The notes under the pieces were generated by a model, which saw nothing but the letters and a program-made list of their open reading frames with translations, did no database searches and had not been told where the DNA came from. The position numbers were made by a program, and so were the translations under genes. Below are positions 42,462 through 50,676 of a DNA stretch of 64,000 nt, one piece after another (positions within the stretch are counted from its first letter, which is position 1; every line of letters starts with the position of its first letter). The DNA is taken from the NCBI RefSeq assembly GCF_026248825.1, contig NZ_CP110973.1, forward strand, positions 2,561,001 to 2,625,000, read 5' to 3'. Origin of the DNA: Larkinella insperata (GTDB taxonomy: Bacteria; Bacteroidota; Bacteroidia; Cytophagales; Spirosomataceae).

Positions 42462-45400
42462 ATGCATTCCTATCTACGGTGTCTGCAAACGACCTTCGTG
42501 TTCGTTTGCTTTGCGCTCATTACCTACGCTCAGAGTCCGATCAGGGGCCGGGTTACGGATGAGCGAAACGAAGGAATACCCGGCGCGACGATTACCATCA
42601 AAGGGACCACCCGGGGCACAACAACCGACGCAGCGGGTGCGTTCCAGATCAACGCCAGTCCCAACGAAACGCTGGTATTCAGCTACGTAGGCTACGCAAC
42701 TCAGGAGGTTGTTGCCGGGAGCCAGACCAACCTGACCGTCCGGATGGCGACCGATAACCGCAGTCTGGAAGAGGTGGTCGTGGTGGGCTACGGTACAGTT
42801 CGGAAAAGCGACCTGACCGGCTCAGTGTCCACCATTAAAGCCGATGCCATCAAGGAAATGCCCGTTGTGTCGGTCGATCAGGCCATTCAGTCGCGGGCAC
42901 CGGGTGTGCAGGTGACCCAAAGTTCGGCGGCACCGGGTGGGGGGATTTCCATTCGGGTGCGGGGCGCCAATTCCATCAACAGCGGGAGTGAGCCGCTGTA
43001 CGTCATCGACGGCTTTCCGATGTACCCCGACAACGGTGCGCTGGGAACGTCGGGCAACCGGCAGGCCAGCAACGCGATGGCCACCATTAACCCCAACGAA
43101 ATTGAATCCATCGAAATCCTGAAAGATGCCTCAGCCACCTCCATCTACGGGTCGCGTGGTGCCAACGGCGTAGTGCTGATTACGACCAAACGCGGGAAAG
43201 AAGGTGCCAGCCGGGTCGATTACGAAGGTTCGTATTCCATTCAGCAGATTGCCCGGCCCATTGAGGTGCTGAACGGGGCCGATTACGCCCGGTACCTGAA
43301 CATTCTGGAGCGCAGCCAGGGTGGCAGTCCGCGGTTTACCGATGCGCAGATCAACCAGATTGGCGAAGGCACCAACTGGCTGGACGCCATCACCCGGACC
43401 GGCGCGCTGTCGAATCACCAGCTTTCGTTCACGGGTGGCACTAAGGGAATGCGGTATGCTTTTGTGGGCAACTACCTGAGCAATCCGGGAATTGTTAAGA
43501 ATACGTTTTTCAAACGGTACGGCTTCCGCCTGAATCTGGACAACGACTTTCTGAACGGCCGGGCTACCCTGAGCAACAGCTGGTCGTATAACCGCACGGG
43601 AAGCAGCAACGTCGCCACCGACCGGGGCGGTCCGGGAGGGATCATCATCACGGCGTTGGGTCTGGACCCCACCGTGGCCATTTACGACCAGAACGGGAAT
43701 TACAACTACCCCAGCTACGACCAGCGTTTCATCATCAACCCGTTGGCCGAGGCCCAGGAAGGCTACGACCGGGATAACATCAACCGCCTGTTCGGGACGA
43801 CGGCCCTGACCATCAACCTGTTGGAAGGACTCAAATTCCGGACGAGTCTGGGCGCGGATGTAGTGACGGCCGAGCGGACCACGTTTTACAACAACTATAC
43901 TTACACGGGTCGGCAGTACGCCCGGCAACTGGAACGCGCCAACCGCAACGTCAGCAGCATCCTGAACGAAAACATCCTGAGTTACAACAAACAAATCCGG
44001 CCGGGTCATAATCTGGACGTGACCGTGGGATACACCTATCAGCAGGAAAGCAACCGGCTCAACTCGGCTTCCACGCGCGGGCTGCCTTCCGACGATCCGC
44101 TGTCGGTAAACATGCAGAACGGGAGCCGCCCGCAGGTGCCCAACTCCGGGCGACTCGACTGGACGCTGGAATCGTTCCTGGGCCGGGTCAATTACAACCT
44201 CAAAGACCGGTACCTGATGACCGTCACGGTTCGGCGCGATGGTTCGTCGAAATTTGGTCCCAGTAACAAATGGGCCAACTTCCCCTCGGCGGCTCTGGGC
44301 TGGCGGGTGGTCAACGAAGGGTTCTTTCAGAATTCCGGCCTGAGCAAAGTGTTCGACGATTTCAAATTCCGGGCCAGCTACGGCCTGACGGGTAATTCGC
44401 AGATTCCGGTGTACCGGTCGCTGGCCGGTCTGGTGCCCTACAACTACGTGCTGGGCGGCACGCTAGTGGCCGGGTACGGACCCAACCGGATCGCCAACCC
44501 CGACCTCAAATGGGAAAGCACCGCCATGCTGAACCTCGGGCTGGACCTGTCGCTGCTGAACAACCGCCTGTCGATGACTTTCGATGTGTTTAATAACAAA
44601 ACCACCGACCTGCTGCTGGACGTTTCCATTCCGCAGAGTACCGGTTTCAGCACCATCATGCTGAACTCCGGTTCGCTGTCCAACAAGGGATTTGAGTTTT
44701 CAACGAACTACAAAATCCTGAACAGTTCCGACTGGAAGTGGGACGTGAGCGGTAACATCTCCATTCTGCGCAACGAGATTCTGGACCTGGGCAAGAGTAC
44801 GCCCTTCTTCGCCAATAGCACGAGCGGTCACCTGGGCGTTTTCGGTAGCTGGGTAGAAGCGGGCAACGCCATCGGTGTCTGGAAGGGGTATAAATACACC
44901 GGCCTGTTCCAGACCGACGACGAAGGCAAAAGCTTCGCAGCCCGCGCCGGTTATCCGAAATACGAAGACGTCAACGGCGATGGCAAATACACTTCCGACG
45001 ATTACGTTACCATTGGTAATCCGAATCCGAAATTCACCTGGGGACTGAACTCGACCGTCAAATTCAGAAACTTCGACCTGGCCGTTTTCTTCCGCGGTGT
45101 TCACGGTAACGACGTGCGCAACCTGCAACAGTCGGAAATGGGCGACGGTGTGCAGAAAATCAACCAGATTGGCAACATCCTGACCGATTCGTGGACGCCC
45201 GAGAATCCCAACGCGAGTCGGCCCGTGATTGATGGTCGCCGGGATTTCATCTCCTTCCGCCGGTCGTCGTTTTTCATTCAGGACGGTTCGTTTATCCGGC
45301 TGCAAAACCTGGCGCTGGGCTACAACCTGCCGCTGAATACCAAGTATATCCGCAGCGCCCGGATTTACGCCAGCGGCCAGAATCTTTTCCTGATTACCAA

Positions 45401-45521
45401 CTACAAAGGCTTTGACCCGGAAGTGAACAACCAAGGCCAGAACAACCTGAACCGGGGGGACGATTACGATGCCTATCCGCGCGCCCGGATGTTCACGCTG
45501 GGCGTTAACCTTGGTCTGTAA
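42462..45521 (+). CDS. SusC/RagA-type TonB-linked outer-membrane transporter
   Basis: A 1019-residue transporter: signal peptide (to ~LITYAQ, residue 24), carboxypeptidase-D-like domain (~27-100), then plug (SVDQAIQSRAPGVQV; IESIEILKDASATSIYG; GANGVVLITTKRG) and barrel. There is no STN domain, so no sigma/FecR control is expected, consistent with the nearby AraC gene. The unusual plug wording QSRAPGVQV, where most have QGxxxGV, is common in a SusC subgroup. The leader before the ATG (TAAACCCTAAGCCCTTTTT) resembles the one at 24040. SusD follows after 30 bases. Confidence 0.96.
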   Translation: MHSYLRCLQTTFVFVCFALITYAQSPIRGRVTDERNEGIPGATITIKGTTRGTTTDAAGAFQINASPNETLVFSYVGYATQEVVAGSQTNLTVRMATDNRSLEEVVVVGYGTVRKSDLTGSVSTIKADAIKEMPVVSVDQAIQSRAPGVQVTQSSAAPGGGISIRVRGANSINSGSEPLYVIDGFPMYPDNGALGTSGNRQASNAMATINPNEIESIEILKDASATSIYGSRGANGVVLITTKRGKEGASRVDYEGSYSIQQIARPIEVLNGADYARYLNILERSQGGSPRFTDAQINQIGEGTNWLDAITRTGALSNHQLSFTGGTKGMRYAFVGNYLSNPGIVKNTFFKRYGFRLNLDNDFLNGRATLSNSWSYNRTGSSNVATDRGGPGGIIITALGLDPTVAIYDQNGNYNYPSYDQRFIINPLAEAQEGYDRDNINRLFGTTALTINLLEGLKFRTSLGADVVTAERTTFYNNYTYTGRQYARQLERANRNVSSILNENILSYNKQIRPGHNLDVTVGYTYQQESNRLNSASTRGLPSDDPLSVNMQNGSRPQVPNSGRLDWTLESFLGRVNYNLKDRYLMTVTVRRDGSSKFGPSNKWANFPSAALGWRVVNEGFFQNSGLSKVFDDFKFRASYGLTGNSQIPVYRSLAGLVPYNYVLGGTLVAGYGPNRIANPDLKWESTAMLNLGLDLSLLNNRLSMTFDVFNNKTTDLLLDVSIPQSTGFSTIMLNSGSLSNKGFEFSTNYKILNSSDWKWDVSGNISILRNEILDLGKSTPFFANSTSGHLGVFGSWVEAGNAIGVWKGYKYTGLFQTDDEGKSFAARAGYPKYEDVNGDGKYTSDDYVTIGNPNPKFTWGLNSTVKFRNFDLAVFFRGVHGNDVRNLQQSEMGDGVQKINQIGNILTDSWTPENPNASRPVIDGRRDFISFRRSSFFIQDGSFIRLQNLALGYNLPLNTKYIRSARIYASGQNLFLITNYKGFDPEVNNQGQNNLNRGDDYDAYPRARMFTLGVNLGL

Positions 45522-45551
45522 TTCCGCTAACCCTTCAACTGACAACGAAAC

Positions 45552-47117
45552 ATGAATTGGAGACATTCAACCCGACTCAAATCCCTGCTGCTGGTGTCCT
45601 TTCTGGCCGCGGGCGTGGGCTGCTCGGACTTAAAAGAAACCCCGGATTTTATCAATCCCGATACCTTTTATAAAACCGCCAACGAACTTCAACTGGGCGT
45701 CAACGGTATTTACGACGACCTCAACTCCGGCTATTCCGGCTATTTCTACGACCGTTACGTGTTTGAATGCCTGACGGGCGACCAGATTGGCTGGGAAAAA
45801 GGGCCGCTGCAATACAACCTGGGTAACGTCAGTACCGCCGACGAATACATTGAAGCCTACTGGCAGATCAGCTACCGGTCCATCAACCGGGCCAATGCCG
45901 CCATTGAAATTGCCGACGGTATGCAGGACCCCGCCAACGACGCGCTGGTAAAACGGCTGAAGGCCGAAGCGCAGTTTCTGCGGGCGTTTTACTACTACGG
46001 TTTGCTGATTTATTTCGACAACCCTCCGCTGACCGTTAAATCGACCAAAGGCATCAGTGACCTGCCGTCGAACGCAGGGGGCAAACGGGCCGTCATCGAC
46101 CAGATTTATGCCGATGCCAAAGCCGCTGCTGAGGTGCTGCCCGCAGCGTACACGGGGGCAGACGCCGGGCGGGCCACCAAGTGGGCGGCCAAGGCCATTC
46201 TGATGAAAACCCAGCTCTGGGACGAGAAATGGGCCGACGCCAAAACCACCGCTGAAGACATCATCAACAACAGCGGTCTGCAATTATTTGAAACCTTTGG
46301 TCACAACTTCGATCTGGCGCACGAAAACCAGGGCGAACGAATTTTCGAAGCGCAGGTATCGGCCGGGGCCAACGCCAGCGAATGGAATGTTCACTCGGCA
46401 CACTTCAACCCCGAAGACTACCCCAGCGAACTGGGTGGAGCGGGCTGGAGCTGGCTGAGTGCCACGCAGGAATTCCGCGCATCGTACGACGAAAAAGACA
46501 AGCGCATCGATGCGACGTTCATCGAGTCGTATCCGACGGGCCGGTTTGGCAAAGTAGACGGACAATATCCGGTGGTGAAGTGGAGTCCGAAAGCGGATTT
46601 TAACCTGTCTCGTTTCGGCGGGGTGGTCAAAGCCGACGCCAATCCGAAAGACCCTTCGCAGTTGATCTTCGGAAAAGCCTGGGCGGGCAAACTAGTGGAG
46701 TTGGGCATCAACTACAACAACACCGAGAAAAACACCATCTACCTCCGGCTGGCCGACATTCTGCTGGGCCATTCGGAAGCCTGCAACGAGAGCAATTCGG
46801 GCGACAAGTTTATGGGGATTAACAAGGTACGGGCGCGGGCCGGTCTGACGGCGCTGAGCGGTTTAGGTCAGTCGGCGCTGCGCGACGCGATCATCAAGGA
46901 ACGGGAACAGGAGTTTGTGTTCGAGCAGGTGATGTACCCAGAATTGCGCCGGAAAAGCAAGTTTGGCGGGCAGCCGGATTACCTGGGCGACCACATCAAG
47001 CATTACATCGCCAAGTACAACGTAGGACGCACGCTCAAGGCCCGCGATTATGTGCTGCCGATGCCCCTGAAAGAAATCCAGGGCAATGCGAACGTGACGC
47101 AGAATCCGGGCTGGTAA
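45552..47117 (+). CDS. SusD/RagB-type lipoprotein
   Basis: A 521-residue surface lipoprotein: lipobox AGVGC (Cys ~24) followed by S-D-L-K-E. SusD markers are FLRAFYYYGLLIYFDNPPLTV (~140-160), ATKWAAKAILMKTQLWDEKW, and a C-terminal IIKEREQEFVFEQVMYPELRRKS region with MPLKEIQGN close to the end. It partners the preceding SusC and ends the transcript at a strong terminator 15 bases on. Confidence 0.96.
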   Translation: MNWRHSTRLKSLLLVSFLAAGVGCSDLKETPDFINPDTFYKTANELQLGVNGIYDDLNSGYSGYFYDRYVFECLTGDQIGWEKGPLQYNLGNVSTADEYIEAYWQISYRSINRANAAIEIADGMQDPANDALVKRLKAEAQFLRAFYYYGLLIYFDNPPLTVKSTKGISDLPSNAGGKRAVIDQIYADAKAAAEVLPAAYTGADAGRATKWAAKAILMKTQLWDEKWADAKTTAEDIINNSGLQLFETFGHNFDLAHENQGERIFEAQVSAGANASEWNVHSAHFNPEDYPSELGGAGWSWLSATQEFRASYDEKDKRIDATFIESYPTGRFGKVDGQYPVVKWSPKADFNLSRFGGVVKADANPKDPSQLIFGKAWAGKLVELGINYNNTEKNTIYLRLADILLGHSEACNESNSGDKFMGINKVRARAGLTALSGLGQSALRDAIIKEREQEFVFEQVMYPELRRKSKFGGQPDYLGDHIKHYIAKYNVGRTLKARDYVLPMPLKEIQGNANVTQNPGW

Positions 47118-47131
47118 CAACCGTATCCGGT

Positions 47132-47167
47132 CATCAAAAAAGGGCTTTCACGAGCCCTTTTTTGATG
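47132..47167. terminator. Strong Rho-independent terminator
   Basis: A perfect 15-bp stem (arms 47132-47146 and 47153-47167) with loop TTCACG. The arms carry a run of A on the left and T on the right, so it can work in both directions; the next gene begins 26 bases later and needs its own promoter or read-through. Confidence 0.92.
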
Positions 47168-47192
47168 CCATTTTTTTAGCGATCTTTCTTTC

Positions 47193-50100
47193 ATGAAGTA
47201 TTTATTTTCAGGATTGATTTTTCTTAGTCTGCTGGCCTGCGAGCAAAAACCCCGGACGTTGTTTACGACCTTGTCCGCTTCTGAGTCGGGGGTTCGTTTC
47301 CGGAATACCGTTACCGAAAACGATTCGTTTAATCTGGTTGACTACTACTACGTTTACAACGGCGGGGGCGTGGCCGTCGGGGATCTGGACAACGACAGCC
47401 TGCCCGATCTGTACTTTACCGGCAATCAGGTGGGCGACCGGATTTACCGCAACACGACGACGCCGGGGTCCGATCATCCCACATTTGAGGATGTGACGCC
47501 CCGCGCCGGATTGAAAAAAGGGGGCTGGTCGACGGGCGTAACAATGGCCGATGTGAACGCCGACGGACTACTGGATGTTTACGTCTGCAAGTCCGGGAAT
47601 TACGCGGGCAGCGGGCGGAAAAATCGGCTTTACATCAACAAGGGAAACTTTCGCTTCGAGGAAAGCGCCGAACGCTACGGGCTGGCCGACACGAGCTACA
47701 CCAACCAGGCCACCTTTTTTGACTACGACAAAGACGGCGATCTGGACCTGTACTTGCTCACGAGTACCAATCTGGTTCGAAACCCAAATCAGGTTACGCC
47801 GGTGGTTGCCGATGGCTCTGGGCTGGCCAACGACAAGCTGTTTCGTAACGATTCCGACGCTTCCGGGCCACGGTTTACGGAAGTAACTCGCCCGGCGGGC
47901 ATTCTGCACGACGGTTTTGGCCTGGGACTCACCATTGCTGATTTCAACCAGGACGGATGGGAGGATATTTACGTCGCCAACGATTTTCTGGCGAACGATT
48001 TCCTGTACGTCAACAACCACGACGGGACATTTCAGGAAGTCAGCAAAACGTATTTCAAGCACCACAGCCAGTTTTCGATGGGCTGCGATGCCGCCGACAT
48101 CAACAACGACGGCCTGACCGATCTGGTGGTGGCCGACATGCTTCCCGCCGACAATGAGCAGCGCAAGAAAATGGCCGGTCCGGCTAATTATCAGCAGTTT
48201 GAAAGCATCGTCCGGCAGGGCTACCATCCGCAGTTTATGCGCAACATGCTTCAGGTCAACGGCGGCAAAGCCCCCGACGGTCGGATGGTTTTTTCGGAAA
48301 TCGGGCAGTTCGCGGGCGTGTCGGCAACCGACTGGAGCTGGTCGCCCTTGCTGGCGGATCTGGACAATGACGGCTGGCGGGACCTGTTCATTACCAATGG
48401 CTATCTGCGTGACATCACCGACCTGGATTTTGTGTCGTTCAATAACTCGTTCGCCCGCGACGGCAACCGAACGCCGGAGGAGATTAACCAGTATTTGCGG
48501 CAAGGCGCTACCAAAATGCCGAGCATCCGGAAAGCCAACCGCTTTTTCCGCAACAACCGTGATCTGACGTTTACCGACGCAACCGCCGACTGGTTTGGTG
48601 CCGAAGCCTCGCTTTCGAACGGTTCCGCCTACGCTGATCTGGACCGCGACGGTGATCTGGACCTGATCGTCAACAACATCAACCAGGATGCTTATATCCT
48701 GCAAAACAATACCGCGAACCATCACTACCTGCAAGTTCAGTTGAAAGGTCCGGCGCAAAACCGGTTTGGTCTGGGCGCGAAGGTAACGGTTTACAACAAC
48801 GGTCTGACCCAATCGCATCACCAAACCGTCACGCGCGGGTTTCAATCGTCCAGCGACTACCTAATTCATTTTGGGCTGGGCGATCATCAAGCCGTTGATT
48901 CCCTGACGGTTATCTGGCCAGATGGGAAAGCACAGACGGTGCCAAAACCGGCCATCGACCGGGTTCTGGCGCTGGATCACCGACAGGCTTCCCCCGTTGC
49001 CCGAAAGCCGGAAAAACCGCAACCGACGCTGATGACGGGCATAACCGAGGCTTCCGGTATTCCGTTTATCCACCAGGAAGAACCGTATCTGGACTACAAC
49101 CAGGAACCGCTTTTGCCGCACAAGCTTTCGCAGCAGGGCCCTAAGCTGGCGGTTGGGGATGTGAACGGCGACGGGTTGGACGATGTATTTGTGGGCGGCT
49201 CGTTTCGGCACTACGGTAAATTGTTGCTGCAACAGCCGTCGGGAGGGTTCGTTCAGAAACCTTACACGGATGAATCCCGGCCCAAAGACGAAGAGGATGT
49301 TGGGGCGCTGCTGTTCGATGCCGACGGTGATGGCGATAACGATTTGTACATTGTCAGCGGGTCGAACGAGTATCACGACGGTTCTGACTATTACCAGGAC
49401 CGGCTTTATCTCAACGACGGGAAGGGTAAATTTACCCCGGCAACCGACCGGCTTCCTGCCATCCGGCACAGTGGTTCGTGCGTCAGGGCGGTGGATGTGG
49501 ACCGCGACGGCGATCTGGATTTGTTCCGGGGTGGGCGGCTCCGGGCTCTCCAATACCCCATGCCCGGCGAGAGTTCACTGCTGATCAACGAAGGCGGACG
49601 GTTCCGGGATGCTACCTCCGAACGGGCGCCAAATTTGCGAAACATCGGCATGGTGACCGATGCAGTCTGGGCCGATATAGACCGGGATTCGTGGCCCGAC
49701 TTGCTGGTGGTGGGCGAACTGATGCCCATCACGGTTTTTAAAAACAACCGGGGGGAATTGGCGCCCCTGCCCGTTGATGCGCTTAAGGACTCGGACGGTT
49801 TCTGGAACTGCATCCGTTCCGGCGATTTTGACCACGACGGCGATCTGGATTTTGTGGTTGGCAACCTCGGATTGAACAGCCGCTACCGCATGTCACCGGA
49901 GCAGCCCATGCGGGTGTTTGCGGGCGATTACGACGGCAATGGACGCATCGACGCCATCATGACTTATTATCTGGACGGAACGGAATACCCGGTGGCGTCC
50001 CGCGACGAACTGGGCCGTCAGTTACCCCTGATCAAAAAGCAGTTCACCGATTATGCGCAGTACGCCAAGGCCCGGCTGACCGATTTGGTCACCCCCGACC

Positions 50101-50498
50101 GGCAGAAGAATAGCACGGTTTTGCGGGCCTGTCAGCAACAAAGTATGTTGCTCGAAAATACGGGGGGCGGTTTCCGGTTGAAACCGTTGCCGGCCCCGGC
50201 GCAGTGGGCTCCTGTTCAGGACTTTCTGGTGGAGGACATTGACCAGGACGGTCATCTGGACGTTTTGGCGGTGGGGAACGCCTACGATGCGGAATCGGTA
50301 GCGGGCCAGTACGATGCCTCAACGGGGGTAGTCCTGAAGGGCGACGGAAAGGGGAACTTTCGGCCGCTGCTCTTTCCGCAAAGCGGTTTTTTGGCGGACG
50401 GGGATTGTAAAAGTATCGTCGGGCTTAACCGTCGAGGAAGGCGGGTTTTTCTGGTATCTGCTAACCAAGGCCTTCTAAAAATCTTTCAGACAAACTAA
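47193..50498 (+). CDS. FG-GAP/VCBS-repeat and ASPIC/UnbV-domain lipoprotein
   Basis: An 1101-residue lipoprotein (lipobox LLAC, Cys16, then E-Q-K). Repeated calcium-loop motifs of the D-x-D-x-D-G/N type mark FG-GAP propeller blades: GDLDNDSLPDLYF, ADVNADGLLDVYV, DYDKDGDLDLYL, ADLDNDGWRDLFI and more through the whole length. In the middle (~510-590) is an ASPIC/UnbV-like segment (NRFGLGAKVTVY, VDSLTVIWPDG). This architecture is frequent near SusC/SusD genes; a surface carbohydrate- or protein-binding role is likely but unproven. It follows the SusD terminator. Confidence 0.93.
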   Translation: MKYLFSGLIFLSLLACEQKPRTLFTTLSASESGVRFRNTVTENDSFNLVDYYYVYNGGGVAVGDLDNDSLPDLYFTGNQVGDRIYRNTTTPGSDHPTFEDVTPRAGLKKGGWSTGVTMADVNADGLLDVYVCKSGNYAGSGRKNRLYINKGNFRFEESAERYGLADTSYTNQATFFDYDKDGDLDLYLLTSTNLVRNPNQVTPVVADGSGLANDKLFRNDSDASGPRFTEVTRPAGILHDGFGLGLTIADFNQDGWEDIYVANDFLANDFLYVNNHDGTFQEVSKTYFKHHSQFSMGCDAADINNDGLTDLVVADMLPADNEQRKKMAGPANYQQFESIVRQGYHPQFMRNMLQVNGGKAPDGRMVFSEIGQFAGVSATDWSWSPLLADLDNDGWRDLFITNGYLRDITDLDFVSFNNSFARDGNRTPEEINQYLRQGATKMPSIRKANRFFRNNRDLTFTDATADWFGAEASLSNGSAYADLDRDGDLDLIVNNINQDAYILQNNTANHHYLQVQLKGPAQNRFGLGAKVTVYNNGLTQSHHQTVTRGFQSSSDYLIHFGLGDHQAVDSLTVIWPDGKAQTVPKPAIDRVLALDHRQASPVARKPEKPQPTLMTGITEASGIPFIHQEEPYLDYNQEPLLPHKLSQQGPKLAVGDVNGDGLDDVFVGGSFRHYGKLLLQQPSGGFVQKPYTDESRPKDEEDVGALLFDADGDGDNDLYIVSGSNEYHDGSDYYQDRLYLNDGKGKFTPATDRLPAIRHSGSCVRAVDVDRDGDLDLFRGGRLRALQYPMPGESSLLINEGGRFRDATSERAPNLRNIGMVTDAVWADIDRDSWPDLLVVGELMPITVFKNNRGELAPLPVDALKDSDGFWNCIRSGDFDHDGDLDFVVGNLGLNSRYRMSPEQPMRVFAGDYDGNGRIDAIMTYYLDGTEYPVASRDELGRQLPLIKKQFTDYAQYAKARLTDLVTPDRQKNSTVLRACQQQSMLLENTGGGFRLKPLPAPAQWAPVQDFLVEDIDQDGHLDVLAVGNAYDAESVAGQYDASTGVVLKGDGKGNFRPLLFPQSGFLADGDCKSIVGLNRRGRRVFLVSANQGLLKIFQTN

Positions 50499-50569
50499 TC
50501 TACCGGCTGCAATGGGGCTTGCTGCGGAGGTTTCTGCAATCTCGGTGAGATCCCGCCAGAGTAAAAAAC

Positions 50570-50617
50570 GCTCGCCGATGGAATAAGGAGCGGTTTCCTC
50601 AATCCGTCGGCGAGCGC
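50570..50617. terminator. Hairpin between convergent genes
   Basis: CGCTCGCCGA (50570-50579) pairs perfectly with TCGGCGAGCG (50608-50617), and four further pairs (one wobble) extend the stem inward. It lies in the 178-base gap between two converging genes and probably ends both transcripts, though no long T-run is present. Confidence 0.55.
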
Positions 50618-50676
50618 CAGCTAAGAGTTCTGCAATTTGTTATACCTAATTCGGGCTTATCAAAGTCCGGGAAAAG

